Source: Planococcus citri
Taxonomy: Eukaryota; Arthropoda; Insecta; Hemiptera; Pseudococcidae
Direction: 5' to 3'
Length of the DNA stretch: 64,000 nt
Assembly (NCBI RefSeq): GCF_950023065.1
Contig: NC_088677.1
Span: 41,370,555-41,434,554 of the forward strand
The notes beneath the pieces were generated by a model. The model saw only the letters and a program-made list of their open reading frames with translations, ran no database searches and had not been told where the DNA came from. Position numbers and translations under genes: made by a program. Shown piece by piece: positions 45,851-57,244 of this stretch; the stretch's first letter is position 1, and each line of letters begins with the position of its first letter.

Positions 45851-48800
45851 CTAACGATCGAAAAGAAGCTGAAAACAATCACCGAGCTTTTTGGCAGGTA
45901 GAGGCTTCGTAAACGCATCTGCCAAGTTGATTTTGCCGTCGACTTTAACTATATCTATCTCTCTGTTCGACCAAGCATTTCTTGTATTATGAAAACACAA
46001 GTTTATATGGCGAGTTTTCGATGTTTCAGGGGTTTTCGCCATACCCGCAGCAGCCGTAGAATCGCAAAGAACAAGAGTCGGTGGTAAAGGAAAACCGAGC
46101 ACGCTGAGCAAATTACGTATAGCTCGAACTTCGCAAACACACTGAGACAGCGCAACGTATTCGGACTCGCCAGACGATACCGCTACGCAGTTTTGTTTCT
46201 TAGCACGCCATACGATTGGACTACCGAACAGAAAAAGAATTAGCCCAGACGTAGACTTGTAATCCGACGTATCGCCGGCCAGATCAGCGTCGACGAATGC
46301 GGTAAGTAGCTTCGGCTCACACGCAGTGAACTTTAGCTTGAAGTTCGCGGTACCTTTCAAATATGTTATAACTCTGTTACAGGCTATCACTAACTTCGAC
46401 GACGGCTTCGTTTGGTACCGGGAAAGAAAATTAACCGCGAAAGTAATATCAGGTCGACTCCAAGACGCTACATATAACAACGAGCCAATCATCGATCGTA
46501 CCTGCGACTCAAGGGACCAATCAACATTCGCCTTTTGGAAACCAAAATCTTCGAAGGGGGAAGAAGAAATATCAGCGTCCACCAGATTGAAGCGCTCGAT
46601 TATCGACTCTATGTAGTCGCACTGATCGATAGTAAAACCCTCCGAAGTACGTATGATATTAACGCCCAGATATTTCTTTATATCACCGAGATCTTTAACC
46701 TCGAAATTTCTTTTCAACAGGTCGATAACCTTCGCAATGAACTCATCGTCCCATCCGGTGATAAACAGATCGTCGACGTATATAGCGAGAATACACCGAA
46801 GTGCATCGCCCTCGAAGATGAAAATAGTAGCGTCGAACACAGTGGCTTTAAGGCCAATTTTCGCTAAAATACGAGCAAGCTCATTAAACCACGTCACCGG
46901 AGAGATTTTTAACCCGTACAGCGCTCGGATAAGTTTCCACACGGGGCTTTTGAATCGACCACGATAGTAAAAGCCCTTAGGCAATTTGACAAACACCGTA
47001 TAAGGTAACTTTCCATAAAGAAAAGCTCCCTTTATGTCTACGTGGCGAATACGCCATCCATACTTGACCGCTAGCGCTATGAGAGCTTTGATGGTGTCTG
47101 CTCGGACAACAGGAGAGAAGATATCGAACGCTTCGAACACTTTTCCCTCTTGATAGCCTAAAACAACAAGCCTAGCTTTATACGTATTATTATCTTTCTT
47201 CCTATACACCCATTTAACGCCAAGAATTTTTGCTCCAACAGGTTCCTCGACCAATTCATAGGTACCCATTCGCTCGAGATTACAGAGTTCCTCATTCATA
47301 GCGACTCGCCACTTATCACGATCAGCACCGGACGTCGCCTCCTCGAACGTAAGCTCGGGCTCACCGGCCGCTAGCATCACTGTCTCTCTCGGTACGTATT
47401 CGTGCTCGTCTATATATCGATCTTCATTCGCTACCCAAGTGACTAGGTCACCGTACTTAGAGCTCTCATCGATACGTACGTGTGAAAACACCTGTGTACT
47501 ATCGTCTTCGATATTTAATAACTTGTAACCGGTTTCAGTGAACCCTACAACGACCCACTGAGCGCGCCTGGTACGTTCGTCGAGCTTTTTGCGTTGTTCT
47601 GGATGAACAAAGACTTGCGCTTTACTACCGAAGATTCGAAAGTACTGGTACTTGGTTGGCTTCTTACGCCAAAGAGAATACGGAGTTCGTTTGTCTTCGA
47701 TAGCTCGGGTAGGTAGATTGTTTAACAAACAATTTGCTGCTTCAACAGCGAAACACCAGTACTTTTGAGGCATACGCGCCTCGAATAAAAGAGCTCGGGT
47801 CTTATCCATGAGCGAACGGTTAAAACGCTCCACTTTACCGTTGTGTTGATGCAAGAACGCTTCAGAGTGTTCCATGGTGATACCTCTCTCTTGACATATC
47901 CTTGAAAACATACCCTTCACGAACTCGAGCGCATTGTCACAACGGAGGTACGCTACTTGCACGCTCTGAATCGCTTCTGCACGCTTAACGTAGTCGTCAA
48001 AACACCAACCTACATCGCTCCGAGCTTTCATAATGTACGACACGTTGAAATGCGTAAAATCATCCAACAAATTCAGAACGTATAGGTCACCCTCTACCGA
48101 CTGAGGCAATGGACCTATTACGTCTGTGTGTACGAGCTTAAGTACACGATCTACTACATGTCTCTCATTGTTACAGGGGTTCCTGCACAACTTGGCTTTG
48201 GCGCAGACATCGCAGTTGGTCATCGACAGACCGGAATTCGAAGGAAGACCCTCACACTGATTCAACACTTTATCGCTCGGATGCCCGAGTCGTCGGTGCC
48301 ATACCTTCGCCTCCTCGGACACCGTCATCGCGCTCTCGACCGGCTCTAACACGTATTGGAAGCGTACCTCATTCAGACCATCTCTACGTACCGCTCTAAC
48401 GACAAAATTCCCAGCGGGATCGAACAGATCGATGTCTGCAGCCAAATTGATCGACCATCCAGTATTTCTCAAGCGCTCGGTCGAAAGTAAGTTCGCCTTG
48501 AACTGACTAGAAAACTTAACACCTCGCATATGGTAACTCTTACCATTCAGACGAAGATTCACCGTACCTATCTTCGTTACGGTGACAAACTGACCCTCGA
48601 AGGCAGTGTTCACCAGCTCGTGCATCTCCTCTGACTCGACGTAGTAGCGCTCATCATTGATGAAGTGATTGGTCGCACCCGAATCCAACACCCATACCAA
48701 GTCACTACTCTCACCGAAACGCTCGCTCACAGGTCCTCGACCCTCACACGCCATCATGGCAGTTGACTTGACATCGGGACGCTTGCTCTTTTCTTTATTC

Positions 48801-49993
48801 GTCGGACAAATGACCGCGATGTGGCCATATTCACCGCAGGCAAAACACTGAGCCTTACTTACATCGCCACCGCGATATCTACGATCTTCTCCACGACCAT
48901 TACCTTGGCCTCCTTGACCACCACCGCGATACCCTTGACCGCCACAACCACCACGACCGTTTCCACCGCGCCATTGACCACCGTTACCCCTACCTCGATA
49001 ATTCGGACTATGTCTAGGACCGTTATTGTTTACAAAATTACGATTAGGATTAAAATTACCACTAGTACCGTTGTTCACAGGTTGCGTAGCGTAACACGAA
49101 CGTGCCATATGACCAGGACGCCCGCAACGATGACAAGTAGGCCTCTGCTCTTGCGCTTGGAACGCTGAAGACTTGATTACGGGACCGGAACTCGAAGTAC
49201 TCGGTTGATTCGACGATTCACCGTTTTTGTACCCAGCGATGATGATTTCTCGAACTTCGTCGGCCGTCGCTCCTTTCTGTAACGCTGCAGTTAACGTACC
49301 ACGCAACGAATTACCACGGGTATCGTTCGGTAGCCCGTTCACCAGCCAAACTTTCTCGTCTTCTTCCAAGTCTCGACTCTGCTTGCGTATCGAGTCAGCA
49401 TACTCGTCAACCTTCTTGAAATCGGTCAATCGAACAGCGGCCAGCGCAGTCTTCATTTGACAGACCTGCGCTTCCGTACGTTGGGCCCATCTCTTCTTCA
49501 TCGACTCGATAAACTCGTAAGGCTTGTCACCGGCGATTAACGTGATCGTATTATGATGAACGTGTAGGCCTATAACTTCCATCGCTCGATTCTGCTCGTC
49601 GGCCGTTCCACGCTTGGCTTCATCTTCGTCGAGGGTATGGTACAAGCTCATAGCCTTTAAACGTAGGCATATTTTCCTAAACCAGGGCTCAAAATCTTTG
49701 CCCTCGAACAGTAGCGATTGTTCGACGGGCGGCGGCGTATAATGGGTAACAACTGTAGGTGCCATCACTTCTTCTTCGTCTTGTGGCGTATCTTCGAGAA
49801 GTTTTTGCTCGTTATATAACTTCGTAGCTTTCTGCTTATATTTCACCAGCTCTCCGGACTCAAGCTCCGATAAATCGACACCTTCGGATTCTGCTAATGA
49901 ACGTAGAAACTCGTCGAACTTTTGCTTTCTCGTCGCAGGCATGCGTATATAACAGTAGGCTAGGCCGGGTACGAATCTTGTACTTAGACTCAA
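45851..49993 (-). CDS. Copia gag-pol polyprotein, 1,380 aa, intact
   Basis: Single frame encoding all functions for retrotransposition. A second Met at residue 18 (MPATRKQKFDEFL) is the likelier start. Gag occupies about 80-300 (LLFEGKDFEPWFRK, typical UBN2/Copia Gag). Two CCHC knuckles are present: CHRCGRPGHMARSC (287-300) and CFACGEYGHIAVIC (383-396), separated by an unusually long RGG/Gly-rich linker. Protease DSGA is at 437-440. The integrase zinc region starts WHRRLGHPS (565) and its core has HTD (622), CDNALEF (685) and NGKVERFNR (718). The reverse transcriptase has VDIKGAFLYG (985) and YVDDL (1072); RNase H has FVDADLAG (1233), SGESEY (1274) and the DxT at 1311. All catalytic residues I can place are intact. 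The leader between LTR and frame is about 220 bp. Confidence 0.97.
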   Translation of the reverse strand: MSLSTRFVPGLAYCYIRMPATRKQKFDEFLRSLAESEGVDLSELESGELVKYKQKATKLYNEQKLLEDTPQDEEEVMAPTVVTHYTPPPVEQSLLFEGKDFEPWFRKICLRLKAMSLYHTLDEDEAKRGTADEQNRAMEVIGLHVHHNTITLIAGDKPYEFIESMKKRWAQRTEAQVCQMKTALAAVRLTDFKKVDEYADSIRKQSRDLEEDEKVWLVNGLPNDTRGNSLRGTLTAALQKGATADEVREIIIAGYKNGESSNQPSTSSSGPVIKSSAFQAQEQRPTCHRCGRPGHMARSCYATQPVNNGTSGNFNPNRNFVNNNGPRHSPNYRGRGNGGQWRGGNGRGGCGGQGYRGGGQGGQGNGRGEDRRYRGGDVSKAQCFACGEYGHIAVICPTNKEKSKRPDVKSTAMMACEGRGPVSERFGESSDLVWVLDSGATNHFINDERYYVESEEMHELVNTAFEGQFVTVTKIGTVNLRLNGKSYHMRGVKFSSQFKANLLSTERLRNTGWSINLAADIDLFDPAGNFVVRAVRRDGLNEVRFQYVLEPVESAMTVSEEAKVWHRRLGHPSDKVLNQCEGLPSNSGLSMTNCDVCAKAKLCRNPCNNERHVVDRVLKLVHTDVIGPLPQSVEGDLYVLNLLDDFTHFNVSYIMKARSDVGWCFDDYVKRAEAIQSVQVAYLRCDNALEFVKGMFSRICQERGITMEHSEAFLHQHNGKVERFNRSLMDKTRALLFEARMPQKYWCFAVEAANCLLNNLPTRAIEDKRTPYSLWRKKPTKYQYFRIFGSKAQVFVHPEQRKKLDERTRRAQWVVVGFTETGYKLLNIEDDSTQVFSHVRIDESSKYGDLVTWVANEDRYIDEHEYVPRETVMLAAGEPELTFEEATSGADRDKWRVAMNEELCNLERMGTYELVEEPVGAKILGVKWVYRKKDNNTYKARLVVLGYQEGKVFEAFDIFSPVVRADTIKALIALAVKYGWRIRHVDIKGAFLYGKLPYTVFVKLPKGFYYRGRFKSPVWKLIRALYGLKISPVTWFNELARILAKIGLKATVFDATIFIFEGDALRCILAIYVDDLFITGWDDEFIAKVIDLLKRNFEVKDLGDIKKYLGVNIIRTSEGFTIDQCDYIESIIERFNLVDADISSSPFEDFGFQKANVDWSLESQVRSMIGSLLYVASWSRPDITFAVNFLSRYQTKPSSKLVIACNRVITYLKGTANFKLKFTACEPKLLTAFVDADLAGDTSDYKSTSGLILFLFGSPIVWRAKKQNCVAVSSGESEYVALSQCVCEVRAIRNLLSVLGFPLPPTLVLCDSTAAAGMAKTPETSKTRHINLCFHNTRNAWSNREIDIVKVDGKINLADAFTKPLPAKKLGDCFQLLFDR

Positions 49994-50203
49994 ACTCGTG
50001 AGTCGTAAAACAGCGCAAAATACTCAGATTTCTCGCCTCCTGGCGCAGAAATATAACCAGCTCCAAAAAACTCCAATAAACTCAAAATAACGTACCTCTG
50101 AGATCGTACCGGCCTACCCAGCTAATTAGTCGACACGTGCACGACCGACAGCCATTATTCAAAGTTCAGAAAAGCTCAATAAATCGTACATCGAACCACG
50201 CGA

Positions 50204-50216
50204 CACTTTGCTACCA
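50204..50216 (-). promoter_or_regulatory. Primer-binding site of Copia element
   Basis: TGGTAGCAAAGTG on the minus strand abuts the 5' LTR. Its first eight bases are complementary to the 3' end of animal initiator Met tRNA (TGCTACCA); pairing beyond that is weaker. Confidence 0.6.
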
Positions 50217-50534
50217 TAATGTTCAAATTACGCAAATTAACGTAAAAGTCGAATTATCAAAATTAAATATAAAAATATAACTCGAACTCAAAGAAATACT
50301 CGGCGAACATTTTAACCATTTATTAACGTATAAAGGTACAACACATAATAACGTATAACGTATAATTTACAAAGTTTAACTTATTTCTAGGAAATTCTGT
50401 AGTCAAACTTATATATATAAATAACGTTATAGATACCGATAACAATAAGAAACGTTACACGATACCTACAACTACACCTACTACCTTTCTAGATCTTTGG
50501 GTAATTACCAGTCGTGTTACCAAAAGGCACAACA
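50217..50534 (-). repeat. 5' LTR of Copia element (318 bp)
   Basis: Partner of 45011-45328 with one substitution. Same promoter and poly-A elements. Followed outside by the right TSD TATAG (50535-50539). Confidence 0.95.
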
Positions 50535-50539
50535 TATAG
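50535..50539. repeat. Target-site duplication (right) of the Copia element
   Basis: TATAG, identical to 45006-45010. Confidence 0.8.
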
Positions 50540-50615
50540 GATAGGCTGTGTGTGTAGCCATAGGTGCTCAGTTACACAAAAGACGTGTTCGGTACATTAT
50601 AAATCATTCGTTCAA

Positions 50616-50636
50616 GACGACGACGACGACGACGAC
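50616..50636. repeat. (GAC)7 microsatellite
   Basis: Seven uninterrupted GAC triplets, 80 bp outside the Copia element. No open frame with coding character around it. Confidence 0.95.
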
Positions 50637-50639
50637 GTT

Positions 50640-52780
50640 TTAAACTTGTGAAAAATCATGACAGTTCAAGTACTTAAAAATTTCATACAGTGCCGGTATA
50701 CGTTTATAACAATCTGAGCCCTTAGATGCCCTTGTATGTATTGGTATCTATCGATTCCGATCATCGGAATAAGGCGTACATACGGCAATTTTTCACACAT
50801 ACATTTTACGAGCATCGACTTTAAACAAGTCTGCCGACACTTATGAGTAATAACCGAAATAAAAAGAAAGAAACGTGTATTGTGAACAGCAAGGCGAGTT
50901 GTTCCTCTACCTAGGTCTCTGCCTCACCTATTCAAGGACGGATCGGCTCTTTTAGCATTTCGTTGCTTTTTAATTCTCCGCTTGAATTCATTTTTTTATG
51001 GTGCAAGTAGATATTTTTTTTCACATCTCTCTTTTCTCCCGAATTTAATCAATGGTCCACTACATTTATGCACTTATAATCTTCTTCGTCGTTCTGTCTC
51101 TCTATGCATTCATACCTACTTATCTACGTAAAACGTCGCGTCCGTCCTCCGTCGCGTAGGCTAATATGTAACAGCAGTCAAACACCAAAGTCCAAACACG
51201 ACCAGATCAAGGAGGGGTAAAAAAATACCATACCAGTTACTAGAGGTGCTTGTGGCGGAAGAAGTCACAGGCAACTGGCAAGAGTTCGAGTATTGCCAAT
51301 TATTTTAAACAGTCTTATAAGCAGCCGATGGTATAGGTTTAAGTATACAATATACATATATAGAGTACCTATGTGTATGCATCAGGTTATTTACATTAGC
51401 GGTGATCGTACATCACAGGATATTTAGTTTTAAAATGGCTACGCTTCGGCCGAGTACATCGATGCAGGTGTATTGTACGCATGAACGGTTCGTTAACTAC
51501 AAGTATTACACTACCTATACGCAGCAAAACTCGCATATATTCGGTAGAATACCTAATAAAAAAGTTTACACTGGTCATTGCTCGATTTTGCACTTATTGG
51601 TAAGTGAAAATCGACAAAAGTTTATTCACTATAAACTGAAAACTCATACTTATCCATTTGTAAAGCAGATAGTAGGTCTAAATACTTGTCTGTAAACATA
51701 AGTAGTAACTCAACCATTGCATTTCAAACGAAAGAAAATTCTTCTTTAAACCCAACATTGGTATTACATCAAAGTCATCCTCCCGATCAAGTGCGACTTT
51801 TTTTTTTTCGTATTTATAGCTATTTTTGATGCATCGATTAGTACGGAGACGACGACGGCGAAGAATAGGTACATAAAGGTAAAAGTAATTCAGTTTCACT
51901 ATACATAACCTCATTGTTCGGAATAAATTTCAACAAAACCACATCCTAAAAATCTTCTCCTTTCGTATTGCGAATATTTTGCATTCGAACATTGGCGTTG
52001 GCATTGTTAATGCAGAGTTACCTATACATATACTCGTAGAATACCGAATAGCCTAACCGGCCTACCTATCAAACGTACAGTCGTATGGTAAAAGAAATTC
52101 AGAACTGAGAGAATCTCAAAAGGTTCAGTTAGGTTAGGTATAGGTATGTACTGACATTTTTGGAGGATGATGAATAAAATTCTGAGATTTGAATTTCTAA
52201 ACCTTTTTGAAAAATTGAAAAAATCCCCAGGAAAAACGACCTGAGGCCTTTGATAAAGTCCATTTTGAAACACTTCAAAAATTCATCAAGTAAAATATTC
52301 GAAAACGTGTTACCAGCTCTTGTTTTGAACACAGGCTACGAGTTTGAAAAGTGAAAATGAAAAATTTACTTCTACGCGTGTATGCTTTCATTATATTGTA
52401 TGTACTTGGTAGGCAAGGTACCTATACGTTATAGTGATATAAAGTAGAGATGCCGCAACAAAGAATGAGCCAACATTGAAAGCCATTAAAAAATCATTAG
52501 GCCATATTATAAATAATCAAAATATTTAGTAAAATTTGAAACTATATCACCGCGAGTGAAAGTTGGGTAAATATTTATCACAACGAACGCGCTGCTATAG
52601 GTAGGCACAACAAACAGTTTTTTTCCTTTGTGTAAAATGGTATTAAAAAAAAAAAAAACATGTAATTTGAACTAATCATGACGTTCCTCCACAATACAAA
52701 AAAATCATCCACTTGAACAAAACGCTAATACAAAATTTCAAATGCATGAGTAGGAGGAATTAGTAGACGTTACACTGTTA
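50640..52780. other. Intergenic, no gene recognised
   Basis: Contains frames of up to 97 codons (51402-51695) without domain, codon bias or splice support. AT-rich with TAGGTA motifs. Confidence 0.45.
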
Positions 52781-52786
52781 CAGGTA

Positions 52787-52931
52787 CAGGGTTCCCAATA
52801 ATGCATATTGGGCATAGCTGGCGAGAATTTTCTTGGGTTGGCAGCGCAGAGCCATATCAAAATACATTTATTCAACGCTGCCAACCCCAGAAAATTCTCG
52901 CCAGTTATGTCCGATATTATTGAGGACCCTG
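52787..52931. mobile_element. mariner-type hairpin MITE (145 bp)
   Basis: The two halves are inverted copies over about 60 bp (CAGGGTTCCCAATAATGC...; GGCGAGAATTTTCTTGGG; GTTGGCAGCG) with a short loop, flanked by TA (52785-52786, 52932-52933). A transcript would fold into one long hairpin. A decayed relative is at 43700-43830. Confidence 0.85.
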
Positions 52932-52939
52932 TAGGTAGA

Positions 52940-54280
52940 GGTATCAGGTATCGAAAAAAGGTTTGTACAAATTACCTACAGATAGATACTGTGGCTTTTT
53001 GATATGAGGGTTGCATTTTCTGCCTTAGATGTTCTTTATACAAAAAAGTCCAATTCTGTAAGATTTGATTGAAAAGTTTGCGATTTACAAGTTTTTCTAC
53101 ATCAACTTTTCATACTTACCTATTATATGAGAAAAACTGTAACTGCGCACTCATCTTGAAGCAAATAAGAGATGAGATCACAAAAACATAAATTAATGTT
53201 AAGCAGGGCGCTGGGTCTACAAAAACAGATTGTGATAAATAATCCAATTTTTAAGTAGGTACGAGTATGTAAGTTACTTGGTTGGTAAGGGTTTCCAACA
53301 GTAATAGGTAAATATTATAGATTTTTCTGGAATTTCAATTTTCTTTATACTAAGTTTTCATTTCAGCTAATCAGATGTCAAAATCCCATCGTGTAGTCTT
53401 TTAAATAGAAAATAATCCTTTTTGTAATAGGTAAAATAGGTTTGAATTCGTCATGTGGTTTTTTTTTTCATAATCCATTTCATCCTTTTTTCTGATTAAA
53501 AAAATTTATGACATTGCCTAGAAATAAAATGAACTTCGGCATCTATTTACAAATATCCATTTTCCCCTTTTGAAATTCACGAGGTAAAACAATAACTGAT
53601 TTCAAAAAATCGATTATTCATTACTTTATAACACTCTTTCCCAACAATCACGCACCTCTCACGCATACTTACAGCGTATTGAACACATAACGAGCATGTA
53701 ATTATATCGATAATCAGTGTTCATCCGTACTTATATGCAGATATTATTTTATATAAAACGTTATGTAATACGAAACGATAACATCAAATAATACATATAA
53801 TAATCGAAAGAAGAATAAGTAGTGTAACGGAGTCACAACAGGTGCTCAAAACGAAACTTTAATTTGAACAAATAAGCTCATAATTAGGTTAGTATGTTTG
53901 TATGAAACTCAAATTCGTCAACTTTTTCTTTTTTAATTACTAGCACGCGATATCAGAAAAAAAATATCCAATAAATTTCATATTTAGGTAGGTATTAGGT
54001 ATACTGCTTGATATTTCTTGGTTGCTTTTGCAGGAGTAACAACTAAAAATATATTGCTACTGCATGATTGGCATCTTTTCTCAAGTAGGTAGGTCTAGGT
54101 GCAATCTTACATTCACGATTAACCCAGACTTAAAATGGCAATTAATGTGTAGTAGTGTTGAAAAAACTAAGCAGTTCTACAAAAAAAAACAAGCAGCATG
54201 TACTTATTTATTAGTTCGTAAAGGTTACAAAAATTACTTCGCGTTGAAACATCGATCGAATAGGTGTAAATTAAAATTAA
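52940..54280. other. Intergenic, no gene recognised
   Basis: AT-rich. An open frame at 54064-54309 runs into the transposon end at 54285 and is not supported as a gene. Confidence 0.45.
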
Positions 54281-54284
54281 TTAA

Positions 54285-55624
54285 CCCTTTCGGCTACGAG
54301 ACAAACTGACGGATAAAGTTCGAAGTGCTTTAAACTGAGTTAGGCCGGTTGCTGCCTAGAACTCAAAATTTGCTGGAAATCGCACATTCAGAAAGTATTC
54401 ATGTCACAAATGGCAATAAACCTTAAATTGACTATTTTTCGATTTATGACACCGAATAGCATTATAAATCAAAATCAAGCCTTCTGAGGCATCTGATATT
54501 TCAAGATGAAAGTATTGGTAACAAGCATTTTTGAAAATAGAAAAAAAGATGAGCTAAAATAAAATTAGTTTGAGTAAAAAAAAGAAATTATTGAAGAAAA
54601 ACAAGGCATTGGACTTCAGATGGTTATTCAAACTGCAAATGTTTGAAGGTGTTTGCTTGTGGGAAGATTAAAATTGATGGAAAAATCTTTGTGTTATAGA
54701 GAGCATTTTTCAAAATTTTGAAAACCCATGTCACAATTCAACTCTAATTTTCAATGAAATTCTGAAAAATATGTATCATTTTCATCTTCTGACACATACA
54801 TCTTTCTTGAGATAATTTGCTTGGGTGAGTAAGTTGCCTCAGAAGATGACTGGGTAAACTTTTGCAAGCATTTGAATTTTATGATGGATACCGTGTCATA
54901 AAGACTGCGCTCAATCAATTCATTATCTGTAAGATGACTTCTAAAAAGTAATTCCAGTAATTCCACAGTATGACGTACGTATTTTATTTTTATTATCTCC
55001 TTATTACAAACAGATTGAGGGCTATATTATGACACAGTATCTATCATAAAATTCAAATGCTCGCAAAAGTTCACCTAGTCATCTTCTGAGGTAACTTACT
55101 CACCCAAGCAAATCACCTTAAGAGAGATGAATGTGTCAGAAAATGAAAATGATGTCATACTTTTCAGGTTGAATTGTGACACAAGTTTTCAAAATGTCAA
55201 AAAATGCTCTCTATAACACAAAGATTTTTCCGTCAATTTTAATCCTCCCGCAAGCAATCACCTTCAAACATTTGCAGTTTGAATAACCATCTGAAGTCGC
55301 ATGCCTTGTTTTTCTTCAAAAATTTCTTTTTTTACTCAGACTTATTTTATTTTAGCTCATCTTTTTTTCTATTTTCAAAAATGCTTGTTATCAATATTTT
55401 CATCTTGAAATATCAGATGCCTCAGAAGGCTTGATTTTGATTTATAATGCTATTCGGTGTCATAAATCGAAAAATAGTCAATTTAAGGTTTATTGCCATT
55501 TGTGACATGAATATTTTCTGAATGTGCGATTTCCAGCAAATTTTGAGTTCTAGGCAGCAACCGACCTCACTCAGTTTAAAGCACTTCAAATTTTATCCGT
55601 CAGTTTGTCTCATAGCCGAAAGGG
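54285..55624. mobile_element. TTAA-flanked foldback element (1,340 bp), piggyBac-type ends
   Basis: Ends CCCTTTCGGCTACGAGACAA and its near-exact inverted copy (TTGTCTCATAGCCGAAAGGG) are flanked by TTAA at 54281-54284 and 55625-55628. The arms are about 605-620 bp, roughly nine-tenths identical by eye, with a loop of about 115 bp near 54906-55019. TTAA targets and CCC-starting ends fit piggyBac-type transposons. No transposase: non-autonomous, and almost entirely palindromic. Confidence 0.85.
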
Positions 55625-55629
55625 TTAAA

Positions 55630-57000
55630 AATACATTTCGTGGACAGGATACCCGTTATTAGTTTTTTTTTCTGGTAAACGACCTGTAAAATACGAGTAA
55701 GTACGAGTACGAGTACAACTGTTCTCCTCGCTATGATTTTATCTATATACCGAAGTTCTTTTATTGTGTGAAACATAATACGCTGTATTTCTTCGAAAAT
55801 AATATCATTTTATAAATGTTAATTTAATTTAACAATCTTTTCTTAATGATTTTACTAAGTACGCGTTTATAACAACTCGAGCGCTTAAAAAATGGCTCAA
55901 AGTACCGGTAGGTGGATACGTATTTATATGGGTAAGTTTTTCGTATAACTCACCAAATTATGTACCAAATAAATGCATACCATATAAAAATTTTCATCAT
56001 GTGGAACGATTAATTAACCCTACGTAGGTAAAGTATGCTTGGTACTTTATGAATTCGTCATAGTGTAGAGTATCCCATACATGTTAGTTTTAAGTTCCTT
56101 ATGTGCGAGCAATAAGGATAAATTTGCAATTAGCATCACTTATAACGAAGATTGAAGAACTAGCAAGTTATTGCCCGAAGAAATATTAGGAAACGTAGGT
56201 ATTTTTGTTTACCTAATACGTACGTATAGGTATCTGAACTCTGAAGAGAGTTTCCTAGCACAGTAAAAACTAAAAAGGAAAGTGATTCAGATAATATAAT
56301 CTAGGTACCTCTACCTACTAACGATACAGCGACACTACAAACGTCAAAATAGTAACCTATGGACTAACGTAATTTCACCCTTAAGAATTATCTGCTCTAC
56401 AAATAGTGCACTCAGTAGAAATTTTACATTGGGCAAATCATGAGTCGGTATACAATCGAACTGATAGGTACAATTCGATTTTTCAAACGAGTAAATATTA
56501 ATGAGGAATGAGTACATTGGAACAATTCATGGTTCTCAAGTATAAGCGATACTATGCCGATTCATAAGAGACGATAGTGGTACACATAACCAACGTCAGG
56601 TTAGGTTACATTGCTCACAAAAATGGACCGTAAGATAATACATACCTACCTTATACCTAACTAGGTTTGTATTATTATTTAATGTGGGTAATTTGCGTAC
56701 CCATTGATGTAATTACACATGTCACATGTGGTGTATGAATTTGACTGTGTGTACTTAAAACTGTAAGTTAGGTGGTGCATATTTATATTTTCTCATGAAA
56801 TGCAAAAATTTAAATTTTTCAATAACAACTAGAAATTATTACCTTTTTTTTTTATATTGTTTAAACTAATTGTAAGCATTATCTGGATGAAAATATAATA
56901 TAGGTAGAGGTACTTATAGGTCATTAGCCTATTTGTAACTAGTGTCTTTAAATTGAAAATTAGAATGATAACAGTTCCTCCGGCTTTTGAAATCTTTCAA
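55630..57000. other. Intergenic, no gene recognised
   Basis: AT-rich with many TAGGTA/TACGAGTA motifs; no exon or repeat boundary identified. Confidence 0.45.
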
Positions 57001-57236
57001 CAGGGCCGTGTAGAGAAAATTCGGGCTCCGGGAAAAAATTATTTGAGGAGTAAAAAAAAAACACTCTCAGTCTCTCAGCGTCTTAGCCGTGGATCACGAC
57101 TTTCAAACTGAATAGGTATAAACATAGATGAGGCCAATTTTTTCAAGACCCTTTCGGTGAAAACTGCAGAAACCATGTGTTTACGGCACTAGGATCAGGA
57201 AAAACTTCCCTCCGCGCTGCACAGTGTACGGTCCTG
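57001..57236. mobile_element. hAT-like MITE (236 bp)
   Basis: Ends CAGGGCCGTGTA and TGTACGGTCCTG are imperfect inverted repeats. Flanks TCTTTCAA (56993-57000) and TCTTTGAA (57237-57244) match at seven of eight positions, an aged 8-bp target duplication. Non-coding. Confidence 0.65.
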
Positions 57237-57244
57237 TCTTTGAA

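Larger units (their letters stand above)
45011..50534 (-). mobile_element. Complete Copia (Ty1/copia) LTR retrotransposon, 5,524 bp
   Basis: Two 318-bp LTRs at 99.7% identity, 5-bp TSD TATAG, primer-binding site and polypurine tract in place, and one uninterrupted 1,380-codon gag-pol frame with protease, integrase, reverse transcriptase and RNase H in Copia order. No frameshift or stop was found. The near-identity of the LTRs implies a very recent insertion; the element is probably autonomous, which is inference. Confidence 0.97.

Noticed and set aside
48821..49168. 115-codon Thr-rich plus-strand frame
   Set aside because: Antisense shadow of the Gly-rich segment of the Copia gag gene.
54064..54309. 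81-codon open frame
   Set aside because: Its last codons come from the TTAA element's terminal repeat and the rest has no recognisable domain.
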